From: CAWFQB01 sp965277875
GTDB taxonomy: Bacteria; Armatimonadota; Chthonomonadetes; Chthonomonadales; Chthonomonadaceae
Length of the DNA stretch: 64,000 nucleotides
Direction: 5' to 3'
Assembly: GCA_965277875.1 (NCBI GenBank)
Contig: CBDIDV010000002.1
Span: 3,472,001-3,536,000, forward strand
Part shown: positions 42,892-51,933 of the stretch, one piece after another
Layout of the letters: every line of letters starts with the position of its first letter
How positions within the stretch are numbered: the stretch's first letter is position 1
The notes under the pieces: model-generated
Told to the model about the DNA's origin: nothing
The model's input: the letters and a program-made list of their open reading frames with translations, nothing else
The model's database searches: none
Translations under genes and position numbers: made by a program

Positions 42892-44598
42892 ATGCCCACA
42901 CTGCACTGGATCGGCAAGGATGCCGTCGTCAACCATCACAAGACCGTGCCGTTCCGCCTGCTGCGCGCCGCGCCGGAACTGGCGGCGGGCGCGAGCGACA
43001 CAGGCAATCTGCTGGTCGAGGGCGACAATCTGCTGGCCCTCAAAGCCCTGCTGCCCCGGTACGCGGGTCAGGTGAAGTGCATCTACATTGACCCGCCCTA
43101 CAACACGGGCAACGAGGGCTGGATCTACAACGACGCCGTGAACGCCCCGGAAATGCAAAAGTGGCTGCATCACGCCGTGGGCAAAGAGGCCGAAGACCTG
43201 TCCCGCCACGACAAATGGCTGTGCATGATGTACCCCCGTTTGCAGCTCGCCCGTCAGTTTCTTCATCGAGACGGTCTAATCTTCGTCAGCATTGACGATG
43301 TTGAGCGCACCCACCTGCACATGATAATGGATGAAATCTTCGGCGCAGGTAATTTCGTCGGTACATTGGTTTGGAAGCGCAGGCAGAATGTTGACAGCAG
43401 AGCAAAGAATGGCTTGTCTGTTGACCACGAGTACATTATCATCTATCGCGTTTCCGAGGCAGGCCGCTTGCGCGGACAAGATAAAGACCTGACGAAATAC
43501 AACAACCCTGATGGAGATGTACGCGGTCCTTGGTCAAGTGATAATCTGGTTGGCCTTGCAACAAAAGATCAGCGTCCAAACCTGCACTATGATTTGGTGA
43601 ATCCAGCGACAAATCTTGTTTATCCCTGCACATCTGCCGGGTGGCGCTACTCCAAAGATACAATGGCGCGTTTGATTGCAGACGGACGCATCCTTTGGCC
43701 TCCAAAACCTTCCGGGCGTCCACGTCTAAAGCGTTTTCAGTACGAGTTGACAGATGAGTTTACGGGTTTATCGTCCATCCTGAAAACCGTTTACAATACA
43801 CAAGCAACACTGGAGCTAAAGTACATCTTCGATGGTCAGGACGTTTTCGACTTTCCGAAACCCGTTGATCTAATCAAAATGATTGTGCAGCAAGCGACCG
43901 ACATGCAGGGAAGTGACATCGTGCTTGACTTCTTTGCGGGAAGTGGCACGACGGGCCATGCGGTAATGCAGCTGAACCGGGAGGACGGCGGCAATCGACG
44001 CTTTCTGCTCGTGGAGATGGACGCGCATATCGCTCGCAATGTCACGGCGGAGCGGCTGCGGCGGGTCGTGTGCGGCGTTCCAGACAGGGAGACACAGGGA
44101 CAAGCGGACAAGGAGACGGAGAACAGTAACTTGTTTCCGCTTGCTGAAGGCGGGATTGCGACGGACGCGGAGAATGGGCCAACGACGGACGAACCCCTCT
44201 CCTCTTCTCCTCTAAGCCTCCTCCCTTCGGATACTCCCGCAACAGGCTTCCGTTATTACACGCTGGGGGAGCCGCTATTTACGGACGAGGGGAACATCTC
44301 GCCGTCTGTGACGATGGGCGATCTGGCGCAGTACGTGTTTTATACGGGCACGGGGCAGACGCTGCCCGACGACGCCCTGCCCACGCCGCCCCTACTCGGT
44401 ATCGCGAACGGAACGGCCATCTATCTGCTGTGGAACGGGCAGGGCGCGGACACGCTTACGGCCACGCGGCTGCGCGGCCTGCCCCCGCACGTCGGCCCGC
44501 GCATCCTCTACGGCGCGTCCTGCCGCCTGTCCCGCGCCCGCTTGCAGGCCGAAAACGCCGTTTTCCGGCAGTTCCCGTATCAGTTAGAAACCGAATAG
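42892..44598 (+). CDS. Type III-like DNA methyltransferase (Mod), beta class
   Basis: This 568-residue adenine/cytosine-N methyltransferase of the beta class has motif IV (DPPYNTGNEG, near residue 67) before motif I (DFFAGSGTTGHAVM, near 348). The segment between them, where the target-recognition domain lies, is visibly richer in A/T than both flanks, suggesting a swapped recognition domain. The region after motif I contains a low-complexity linker (ETQGQADKETENSN) and a C-terminal domain. It begins a four-gene cluster ending with a helicase-nuclease (Res). It should methylate the recognition site and direct Res. Confidence 0.9.
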   Translation: MPTLHWIGKDAVVNHHKTVPFRLLRAAPELAAGASDTGNLLVEGDNLLALKALLPRYAGQVKCIYIDPPYNTGNEGWIYNDAVNAPEMQKWLHHAVGKEAEDLSRHDKWLCMMYPRLQLARQFLHRDGLIFVSIDDVERTHLHMIMDEIFGAGNFVGTLVWKRRQNVDSRAKNGLSVDHEYIIIYRVSEAGRLRGQDKDLTKYNNPDGDVRGPWSSDNLVGLATKDQRPNLHYDLVNPATNLVYPCTSAGWRYSKDTMARLIADGRILWPPKPSGRPRLKRFQYELTDEFTGLSSILKTVYNTQATLELKYIFDGQDVFDFPKPVDLIKMIVQQATDMQGSDIVLDFFAGSGTTGHAVMQLNREDGGNRRFLLVEMDAHIARNVTAERLRRVVCGVPDRETQGQADKETENSNLFPLAEGGIATDAENGPTTDEPLSSSPLSLLPSDTPATGFRYYTLGEPLFTDEGNISPSVTMGDLAQYVFYTGTGQTLPDDALPTPPLLGIANGTAIYLLWNGQGADTLTATRLRGLPPHVGPRILYGASCRLSRARLQAENAVFRQFPYQLETE

Positions 44599-44735
44599 CG
44601 CTGCGTTATACCTGTTGTCGTTTGTCTGCATAGTGAAGTACAAAATGTCTACTATAATCCTACAATTCCGTGGTAGAATAGGTAGACAAATGTTAGATGC
44701 TTCCTGGTTGGCAGTTACCATTCAAGGGGCCATTG

Positions 44736-45251
44736 ATGCATCCTAACACCATCAAGGAACAAATGTCGATTGCACATTTGATCTACGTTGCAGCCGTCTG
44801 CGAAGCCACCGTGGAACACATTCGCGTAGACATCGGCAGTGTGGACGCTACCATTAGGCACTTCAAGCGGCTTGACCCGGCGGATGTTCTGCTGCGTAAG
44901 TCCATTGACGTGCAGATAAAAGCGACCTCTGATTACGAGTGGAAAAAAGGCAAATGCGCCTTTGATGTTCCCATTAAGAATTACAACGATTTTCGGGAAC
45001 CCGGCTCAGACCCCGGCATTCTGCTGGTGTATCAGATGCCAAAAGATTTAAGGCAATGGCTGGAACACTCGAAAGATTGCCTTGTTACGCGACATGCTAT
45101 GTACTGGCATAATATGAATGGAATGCCGGGAACCGACAATGCGGAAAGCCGCAGAATACATCTGTTGGAGGCAAACCTGTTTTCTCCGGCAACGCTGCTG
45201 GAAATGATGCGCCGCATCGGGCGTGGCGAGGAGTTGGGCAATGTACTATAA
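44736..45251 (+). CDS. DUF4365 domain protein in the restriction cluster
   Basis: This 171-residue protein has features of DUF4365: IRVDIGSVDATIRHF and SIDVQIKATSDYEWKKGKCA, a pattern resembling a PD-(D/E)XK-type nuclease core (Asp ... Gln-Ile-Lys). ATG 44736 follows AAGGGG at 7-base spacing. It overlaps the next gene by 11 bases. The position inside a mod-res cluster suggests a nuclease-like or accessory defence role; that is inference. Function of the family is not established. Confidence 0.72.
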   Translation: MHPNTIKEQMSIAHLIYVAAVCEATVEHIRVDIGSVDATIRHFKRLDPADVLLRKSIDVQIKATSDYEWKKGKCAFDVPIKNYNDFREPGSDPGILLVYQMPKDLRQWLEHSKDCLVTRHAMYWHNMNGMPGTDNAESRRIHLLEANLFSPATLLEMMRRIGRGEELGNVL

Positions 45252-46446
45252 TCTTATGGAGGAGGAACTTACGCGCGTTCGCCCGGATCAGATGCAGCGC
45301 TATCTGGAAGCGTGGGGCTGGAAAAACGTCAATGTCGTACCGGGCAAATTCGTCATCTATCACTTGCCCTCGCAGCGTGACGCCGAAGTTGTCGTGCCAA
45401 CTGAGACTTCCTTCCGCGATTATTCGCGCCGCGTTGCCGAGGCCGTGCATGACCTGGCCGAGTTCCAGTCGCGCCCGATACATCTGATTCTAACCGAAAT
45501 CCTTTCTTTCAGGATGGATCACCTGATGTTTCACCTGGACGGCCCCGCCGTTCGGGAAAATTGCGTCGGTCTCAAGGAAGGCGTACTAATGTACCAAGCG
45601 GCTATGGGTCTGCTCAATGCCGCCGCGCACGATCAGGTTAGACCCATAGCGTTCCACAAGCAGCTTACACTTGCCGAACCCCTGCGCTACCTGAAAGCCT
45701 GTCAGCTTGGAGCCGCTTCTCCAGGCAGCTACGTTGCCAACATCTATTGTCCTGCCGACCTTGCAGCGATTGAGCAGACCGCGCTTCCTATGCCGGACAT
45801 TGACCGCAACTTTGCGCGTCAGGTGACGGTACGCGCTATGCAAAACCTCAGCCGTTCCGCGCAGGCTATCGCGCAGGATAAAGTGGACTCGCTTGTTCAT
45901 CCGAGCAGCCCGGACAACATTGCCAGTCACAACTTTTTTAAGGCGCTTGGCGACATCCAACTTGCGGATACGCTCACGGAACTGACGATCTCCGTAGACT
46001 GGACGCAGGCCATTAAACCGCCCGTGGGCGTCCCGCGCAGCGTTGTGCTGCACTCCGAAGACTTTGCGGTGTTCAAGCAGGTGGCGGAACAACTCAGGCC
46101 GTCGAAAGCCGCCAGGTCGGAGCGGATAACCGGGCGCGTCGCCGTGTTGAGCGGGGATGAAGGCGATGCAAACCTTATGGAGGGTGAGGTCATTATCGAC
46201 GGCGAAACGACTGAGAAAGTCATCGTCAGGGTTCGCGTTGACCTGAATGATAAGGATTATGCGCGGGCCTGCGACGCCCACAAGAACAACTTACAGGTAG
46301 GTGTATCCGGCGAAATCAACTACGGCAAAAGGAATCTGCATCAACTTAACAAACCTCACGCGTTCAGCGTCACAAGGAAGAAAAACAAGCGCGACAAAAA
46401 AACGCCGCCTGCCGCCGAGCCTGCAATGAAGGAAGAAGCCGCTTAA
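45241..46446 (+). CDS. Unrecognised protein in the restriction cluster, 401 residues
   Basis: The start ATG 45241 overlaps the DUF4365 stop. Residues ~1-260 form an unfamiliar mixed domain (RYLEAWGWKNVNVVPGKFVI, SRRVAEAVHDLAEFQSRPIH). Residues ~290-380 look like a small beta-barrel module: RITGRVAVLSGD ... GEVIIDGETTEKVIVRVRVD ... YARACDAHKNNLQVGVSGEI. The tail is basic (RKKNKRDKKT). No catalytic motif is evident. Sandwiched between DUF4365 and res with overlaps or 8-base gaps, it is almost certainly co-translated with the restriction genes. It may be a specificity, assembly or effector subunit. Confidence 0.7.
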   Translation: MYYNLMEEELTRVRPDQMQRYLEAWGWKNVNVVPGKFVIYHLPSQRDAEVVVPTETSFRDYSRRVAEAVHDLAEFQSRPIHLILTEILSFRMDHLMFHLDGPAVRENCVGLKEGVLMYQAAMGLLNAAAHDQVRPIAFHKQLTLAEPLRYLKACQLGAASPGSYVANIYCPADLAAIEQTALPMPDIDRNFARQVTVRAMQNLSRSAQAIAQDKVDSLVHPSSPDNIASHNFFKALGDIQLADTLTELTISVDWTQAIKPPVGVPRSVVLHSEDFAVFKQVAEQLRPSKAARSERITGRVAVLSGDEGDANLMEGEVIIDGETTEKVIVRVRVDLNDKDYARACDAHKNNLQVGVSGEINYGKRNLHQLNKPHAFSVTRKKNKRDKKTPPAAEPAMKEEAA

Positions 46447-46454
46447 CAACGCTT

Positions 46455-48830
46455 ATGACGCCATTCGGTTACAAAACCTATCAGAACGAGTCGCTGGACG
46501 CTCTGCGCGACTATCTGCACCTGTGCGGGGACATGGGCGCGAAACGGGCGTTCGTGATGCAGACCGGACAGCCGTATACCGACGTAGACGCGCTGCCCGG
46601 TCTGCCGTATGTGTGCCTGCGCGTGCCGACCGGCGGCGGCAAGACTGTGATGGCCTGCCGCGCCGTGGCGATTGTGGCCCGCGAGTTGCTGGCCCAAGAG
46701 AGGGCTGTCGTGCTGTGGCTTGTGCCGACCGACACCATCCGAACTCAGACCCTGAACGCCCTGCGCGATGTCACGCATTCGTACCGGCAGGTGTTGGAGC
46801 GCGAACTCAAAGGCCGCGTCACGGCCCTGGACATGCGCGAAGCCCTGAGCGTACAGCGCAGCACTTTGGACGCCGATACCGTCGTCATCGTCAGCACGTT
46901 CGCCGCTCTGCGCGTCGAGGACACGGACGGGCGCAAGGTGTACGAGCAGAACGGCAGCCTGATGTCGCACTTTTTCAATCTGCCCGCCGCGCTTGCGGCG
47001 CAGGCCGAAACGTATGCGAACGGTACGCCCGTGTACTCGCTGTGCAGCGCTCTGCGCCTGCGCCGCCCGCTCGTGATCGTGGACGAGGCGCAGAACGCCC
47101 GCAGCGGCCTGAGTTTCGATACTCTGGCCCGCTTCGATCCCTGCTGCATCGTGGAACTGACCGCCACGCCCCTGCAGGACGCGACACGCAAAGGCCGCTT
47201 TCACAACGTCCTGCACCATGTATCGGCAGCCGAACTGAAAGCCGAGGGCATGATAAAACTGCCCATCCGCCTGAGCCAGGTGGCCGACCCGCTGGCCGTG
47301 ATCGAGGCCGTCAAGACGCGCCGCGAAGACCTGGAGCGCATCGCGGGGCAGGAGGCGCTTGCCACGGGCGAGTACATCCGGCCCATCGCGCTTTTGCAGG
47401 CCGACAAGAAGGGGCAGGAGTATACGCCCGACCGCATCGTTGACGCCTTGAAGCAGCTTAAAATCCCGCGCGAGCATATCGCTGTGGAAACGGGCGCACA
47501 GTCGGAACTTGGCGACATTGACCTGAGCAAACCGGGCAACATCCGCTACATCATCACCGTGGACAAACTGCGCGAGGGGTGGGACTGCCCGTTCGCGTAT
47601 GTGCTGGGCAGTGTGCGGGATATGCGTTCGCGGGGCGCGGTCGAGCAGATACTGGGGCGCGTCCTGCGGATGCCCCGCGCCACGCGCAAACAGCACGAGG
47701 AGCTTAATCACGCGTATGCCATCGTCAGCAGCGCGGACTTTGTCGCCACGGTAAACACGCTTGTGGACGCGCTTGTAGAAAACGGGTTTACGGCGTATGA
47801 AGCGCGGGCCATGCTTCCGCAATCCCCGTTGCCGATGGGCGGACTGTGGGGCGAAACGCAGCCGGCATCCGCCGTGGCTGTTCCGGTCGGGCAGCACAAA
47901 GCGCCATTTAGTGTGCCTCAACTCGCACTCTGGACGGACGACGGCCCCGAACTGCTGGACGAGACGTACTATCTGGAGGCCGAGTGGAACCTCGCCGACC
48001 ACAAGGCCGAATTAAGCGAGGCCGAGTTCAGCCTGTATCCCGACGCGCAGGACGTAGACGTGGACATTAACGCTAAAGGCCGCGTGTCTACCAGTTTCGC
48101 CCATGCCGCGCAGACGCAGCTTGCCCTGCTGATGCCCGACGACCTGCACACAAATACACAGTTGACCGTGTGGCTGGACAAACATATCGAGCATGAGGAC
48201 ATCACGCAAACGCAGGCGCAGTTATTTTTACTGCACATTGTAGACTATCTTGTGACGCAGCGCGGTTTGCCGGTGCGCGAACTGTCCCGCAGCCGCCTTC
48301 GCCTGGCCCGCGCCTGCGCCGACAAGATCAACGCCTATCGGCAGGAGCATCGCAGGGATGTGCAGGCGCGTCTATTCACGCAGCCGCCCGCCGAGCTACA
48401 CGCCCGCCCCGAATTCGCGTTTACGTTCGCCCCCGACAACTACCCCGTCAATACGCGCTATCAGGGCGCGAAACATTTTGACCGCCACTACTACGCCGAC
48501 ATTGCCGACATGAACGGCGAGGAGGCCGACTGCGCGTGGCTGCTGGATCATCTTCCGGGCGTCCGCCACTGGGTACGCAACCTGGAACGCCGCCCCGATA
48601 GCGCGTTCTGGCTGCAAACCCGCACCGACCGCTTTTATCCCGATTTTGTCGCGCAGTTGGAAGATGGGCGCGTCCTGGCCGTGGAGTACAAAGGCGCGCA
48701 CCTGATGAACCCGGACACGGACGAAAAGCGGCAGATAGGCGAACTCTGGCAGGAGCGCAGCGACGGGCAATGCCTGTTCCTCCTCGTCGGCAAGGATGAT
48801 TACGGGCCGCGTTTACGCGCTGTGGCGTAG
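46455..48830 (+). CDS. Type III-like restriction enzyme (Res): SF2 helicase-nuclease
   Basis: This 791-residue protein has an N-terminal DEAD/SF2 translocase: Walker A PTGGGKT at residues 58-64, VIVDEAQNARSG near 208, ELTATPLQDATRKG and the helicase-C motif VDKLREGWDCPFAYVLGSV ... EQILGRVLRMPRAT. The C-terminal end carries a PD-(D/E)XK-type nuclease: FYPDFVAQLEDGRVL followed by AVEYKGAH (~727-750). It begins 8 bases after the previous stop and has no ribosome site of its own, so it is probably coupled. It would translocate along DNA and cut when Mod finds unmodified sites. Confidence 0.9.
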   Translation: MTPFGYKTYQNESLDALRDYLHLCGDMGAKRAFVMQTGQPYTDVDALPGLPYVCLRVPTGGGKTVMACRAVAIVARELLAQERAVVLWLVPTDTIRTQTLNALRDVTHSYRQVLERELKGRVTALDMREALSVQRSTLDADTVVIVSTFAALRVEDTDGRKVYEQNGSLMSHFFNLPAALAAQAETYANGTPVYSLCSALRLRRPLVIVDEAQNARSGLSFDTLARFDPCCIVELTATPLQDATRKGRFHNVLHHVSAAELKAEGMIKLPIRLSQVADPLAVIEAVKTRREDLERIAGQEALATGEYIRPIALLQADKKGQEYTPDRIVDALKQLKIPREHIAVETGAQSELGDIDLSKPGNIRYIITVDKLREGWDCPFAYVLGSVRDMRSRGAVEQILGRVLRMPRATRKQHEELNHAYAIVSSADFVATVNTLVDALVENGFTAYEARAMLPQSPLPMGGLWGETQPASAVAVPVGQHKAPFSVPQLALWTDDGPELLDETYYLEAEWNLADHKAELSEAEFSLYPDAQDVDVDINAKGRVSTSFAHAAQTQLALLMPDDLHTNTQLTVWLDKHIEHEDITQTQAQLFLLHIVDYLVTQRGLPVRELSRSRLRLARACADKINAYRQEHRRDVQARLFTQPPAELHARPEFAFTFAPDNYPVNTRYQGAKHFDRHYYADIADMNGEEADCAWLLDHLPGVRHWVRNLERRPDSAFWLQTRTDRFYPDFVAQLEDGRVLAVEYKGAHLMNPDTDEKRQIGELWQERSDGQCLFLLVGKDDYGPRLRAVA

Positions 48831-48831
48831 T

Positions 48832-50436
48832 TCACTTACCCCTCAATTCGTAGATCTTAATGTCGCTGTCACCGTCGAGCCAGCGGTGGGGCCAGTCGGC
48901 GCAGCGACCGGGGAAGATAGCGAGGGGCGGGCCGGCGTTTTGATATAGCCACTGCGTAACAGTGGGCGGCGGGTAGTGGGCGTTGACAATCAGGCCCGTA
49001 TCGGCCACGAGCAGGGTGCGGTTCTGGCGGGCAAGGGCCGTCAGTTCCGCCACGGTGCGAGGGTACAGAGGACGGATACCATACGACTTGAAGTATTCGC
49101 AGCCCGTGCCTACGACCGCGACCGCTCTGTGTTCGCGCTGCGCCTGTACGAGAAGCATGGCCGCGTTTGTGTAGTCCTGCTTGGGCAGAACTACGACGTC
49201 GCGCAGGCCGTTCCAGCCGGGCAGCAGAAACACCAGGCATCCTGCGGCGAGCAGGCACAGGCGCGGCGTTTGTTTTTGGGTGTCTGAGGCGGTCAGCAAC
49301 AGGGCGATCTGCCACAGGCCGCAGGCGACAAGCGTAAGAAACGCGGGCAGGGCGAACGCGAAAAAGCGGGGATACACAAAATGCGGGTGCGCGATCTCGA
49401 CCAGGAACGGCGGCACAAGCAGCAGGCCGACCAGGTACGCCGCTACGGATGGGCGCGAACGCCACAGCAGCCACACTCCCAGAGTGGGCAGGAGGGCGGC
49501 CAGCGCGTAAAAGGCGAGACGTCCCGCCCCGGTCGGCAGTCCGCCCCATAATTGCAGCATGGGCAGCAGGACGTTGTGGGCGCGGGCCATCGGGCCGGTC
49601 TCGTACACGCGGCCAAACTCCCGCCGTAGCGCGCCCAGAACGCCCGCGTAGCAAAGCGCGGTCAGACACAGCCACGCCCCCAACATCACAACGCCCTGTT
49701 TCAGCAGACCGAGGGCGCGCGGCGTCTCTTGCTTTCGTATGTGGCCGACAATCAAGCCGACGACAAGCAGGCTGTCCACAAATACGATGAACAGCATATA
49801 CAGGTGCGCCCACACGCCCACGAACGCGCAGAGCAGCCACCCCATCCAATCCCTCTGTGACGCGGATTGGAGGGCGCGGGCAAGAAAGTACGCCTGCGCG
49901 ATGCCCATGCACATTACGCCCGCATACCCCCGGCTCTGGGCCGACAGGTCTACGGCGACCGGGGACACGGCCAGCAGAAACGCGGCGCACAATGCGACCG
50001 GGCGATTAACGACGGCGCGAACCATGGCGTACAGCAGGGGAACCGAACACGCGCCAAAACACAGTGAGGGAAAGCGCACCCACCACGCGGGCGCTCCGGT
50101 CGAGGGCGTTGATCCAGTCACGAGCAGGCGCAGGCGCAAGAGCAGACTGCCCAGAAACGAGTTGAGCAGATGGTTGTTGTAGCTGCCTTGATGCGTCATG
50201 GCGTAGACCGGCCCGCCCCGCATAAAGCTGATCGTCCACAGTTCGTCGTACCACAGGCTATGCCGGGCCGCAAGCAGGCGTAAAATGATGCCAAGCAGCG
50301 TGACAAGCGCGACCGCGCCGATTTCCGCCCTGCGCGTATTTGATCCTGTACTTAGCCCCGCTTCGGGTGCGGCATCGGCAGAAAGCAAGTCCGGCGCGGA
50401 TACAGGCGTTGTTATTTCTGCTCCATCGCTTCTCAC
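48832..50436 (-). CDS. GT-C type membrane glycosyltransferase (GT39/ArnT-like)
   Basis: This is a 534-residue polytopic membrane protein with ~10-11 helices. The first loop contains the acidic motif HSLWYDELWTISFM, expected of GT-C enzymes that use lipid-phosphate sugars. The next loop has HQGSYNNHLLNSFLG. The C-terminal ~90 residues form a soluble end (RTVAELTALARQNRTLLVAD). It probably glycosylates lipid or protein on the outer face of the inner membrane. The start is GTG 50436, which overlaps the stop of the upstream protease gene (GTGA) and has GGGGAG at short spacing; a longer TTG start would overlap that gene by 67 bases. Confidence 0.8.
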   Translation of the reverse strand: MRSDGAEITTPVSAPDLLSADAAPEAGLSTGSNTRRAEIGAVALVTLLGIILRLLAARHSLWYDELWTISFMRGGPVYAMTHQGSYNNHLLNSFLGSLLLRLRLLVTGSTPSTGAPAWWVRFPSLCFGACSVPLLYAMVRAVVNRPVALCAAFLLAVSPVAVDLSAQSRGYAGVMCMGIAQAYFLARALQSASQRDWMGWLLCAFVGVWAHLYMLFIVFVDSLLVVGLIVGHIRKQETPRALGLLKQGVVMLGAWLCLTALCYAGVLGALRREFGRVYETGPMARAHNVLLPMLQLWGGLPTGAGRLAFYALAALLPTLGVWLLWRSRPSVAAYLVGLLLVPPFLVEIAHPHFVYPRFFAFALPAFLTLVACGLWQIALLLTASDTQKQTPRLCLLAAGCLVFLLPGWNGLRDVVVLPKQDYTNAAMLLVQAQREHRAVAVVGTGCEYFKSYGIRPLYPRTVAELTALARQNRTLLVADTGLIVNAHYPPPTVTQWLYQNAGPPLAIFPGRCADWPHRWLDGDSDIKIYELRGK

Positions 50437-51812
50437 CTGCTCCCCGCTCCCATATCTCCCTGTCTCCTCTTCTCCCCCTCTAAGCCTTCCGCCTTCCAAT
50501 CCAGCGGGGAGCGGGGCGCGAGCGTGATGGTGAACTCTTTGCCGCGTGTGCCGAGATTGGGGTCGGGGGCGGGAACGATTACGAGCGTGGCGTCTCCGGT
50601 TCCTGCCGCCAGCATATCGGTTACTTCGCCCGTTGTCAACTGCCCGACATTATGCCCGCCGATACGGACGATCTCGTCTCCCGGTCTCATGCCCGCCCGG
50701 TACGCGGGCGAGTATTTCTTGACGCTGTCTACCAGGACGGTGCGGCTGCCGGCCCGAATGACAAGGCCGAAGCTGGGCGTTTCGGCCTCATCCGCCTCTT
50801 CTTTCGTCGTGGCGCGTTCCAGCAGCAGCTTATGGCGCGGATAGTCCAGCGTCACTTTGTAGTTTTGCAGGAAGCGGTTGCCCACGATGCCGGTCTGCCC
50901 GCTCACATCGTTGTTGCGATAATCTATGCCGACCACGCGCCCGCTCAGGTTGATGCTGCCGAGCATCAGGAACGGGGCGCGGATTTTTTCGGTGCGGAAC
51001 GTGCGCGATACACCATACGATGTGGACGCCACGCGGGGCGTTTCGTCGCGTATCAAGCCTGCTTCCTGGGCGGCGGCATGGGCCGCGCTCACGTAGCCGC
51101 CAAAGCCCGTGTCCAGCAGGAAGTCATAGGTGTACTGCGCGTGCAACTGTCCCGACAGCAGCACGGGCGACGCTTTACGGGTCGGGCTGATGGGCTTTAC
51201 GTCAAAAACAAAGGCGCGCTGATCGTCGCCTACGCGCCCCGCAAGCGAGTAGCTGCGCTCATTGTAAAAGCGCAGTACGCGTTTGGCGTAATCTATCTCG
51301 ACCACGAACCCGGTGCAGAACGGGATGCCCAGGATGCCGTCTACCTTGCGGCCCACGACGCGCGAAATCTGCGACAGGTCGGTGACGAGCGCGGCCATGT
51401 CGTGAACGCGGGCCTGACTGCCGCTTGCGCCCACGCTCAGGTCGCTGACCCACACCGACTCGGCATTTGTCACGCCCTCGGCCTCCTGGATCGTAGTATC
51501 GCCGAGATGGTAGGCGTGGATGTTGAGGGCGCGGTCAATCACGGGCGCGCTGGCCCCGGTATCGAACAGGAAGGTCAGGTTTTTGTGGTCGTCGAGCGTG
51601 CCGGTGATGAAGATAAGATGGTCTTTGTACTCAAACGGCACTTCCACGCTGTTGCGGTCAAGACTGTACTCGGTAATAAACCGCGCCTGCGCGAGTACGC
51701 CCGACATGCCTGCTCCGCCACACAACGCGCAGACGAACAGCAGCAGGAACAACAGGCGCAGGGCGCGTGTCTCGCCTGTATTTCTTGATATACGTCCTGT
51801 TCGTCGCGGCAT
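50433..51812 (-). CDS. Exported aspartyl protease-like protein with PDZ domain
   Basis: This 459-residue protein has a signal peptide (LRLLFLLLFVCALCGGAGMS) and two retropepsin-like half-sites. The first is LFDTGASAPVID near residue 83 and the second FLLDTGFGGYVSA near 230, each with the catalytic Asp-Thr-Gly. A PDZ domain at ~365-435 (SPAYRAGMRPGDEIVRIGG) follows. It is predicted to be a periplasmic or secreted protease. AAAGGAGTAATC precedes ATG 51812. It is translationally coupled to the membrane glycosyltransferase downstream, which is an unusual pairing. Confidence 0.87.
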   Translation of the reverse strand: MPRRTGRISRNTGETRALRLLFLLLFVCALCGGAGMSGVLAQARFITEYSLDRNSVEVPFEYKDHLIFITGTLDDHKNLTFLFDTGASAPVIDRALNIHAYHLGDTTIQEAEGVTNAESVWVSDLSVGASGSQARVHDMAALVTDLSQISRVVGRKVDGILGIPFCTGFVVEIDYAKRVLRFYNERSYSLAGRVGDDQRAFVFDVKPISPTRKASPVLLSGQLHAQYTYDFLLDTGFGGYVSAAHAAAQEAGLIRDETPRVASTSYGVSRTFRTEKIRAPFLMLGSINLSGRVVGIDYRNNDVSGQTGIVGNRFLQNYKVTLDYPRHKLLLERATTKEEADEAETPSFGLVIRAGSRTVLVDSVKKYSPAYRAGMRPGDEIVRIGGHNVGQLTTGEVTDMLAAGTGDATLVIVPAPDPNLGTRGKEFTITLAPRSPLDWKAEGLEGEKRRQGDMGAGSR

Positions 51813-51829
51813 GATGATTACTCCTTTTC

Positions 51830-51926
51830 GTCTTGAACTCGGATTACACGGATGAACGGATGGACAGGATAGGATGCAGCGTTAATCCTGTCCATCCTGA
51901 TAATCCGTGTAATCCGAGTTCAAGAC
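51830..51926. repeat. Palindromic repeat (CTTGAACTCGGATTACA type)
   Basis: A 24-base arm (51830-51853, core CTTGAACTCGGATTACACGG) has a perfect complement at 51903-51926. Inner arms GGACAGGAT (51862-51870) and ATCCTGTCC (51885-51893) extend the hairpin. It fills the space between selD and the aspartyl protease gene. It is the best-preserved copy. Confidence 0.85.
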
Positions 51927-51933
51927 GGTCTTG

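Noticed and set aside
46443..48002. Long minus-strand open frame of 519 codons
   Set aside because: It is antisense to the res gene and shows no signal or domain; the res frame has clear helicase motifs.
50437..50499. Longer TTG start for the membrane glycosyltransferase
   Set aside because: It would overlap the protease gene by 67 bases; the GTG at 50436 overlaps by the usual four bases and has a ribosome site.
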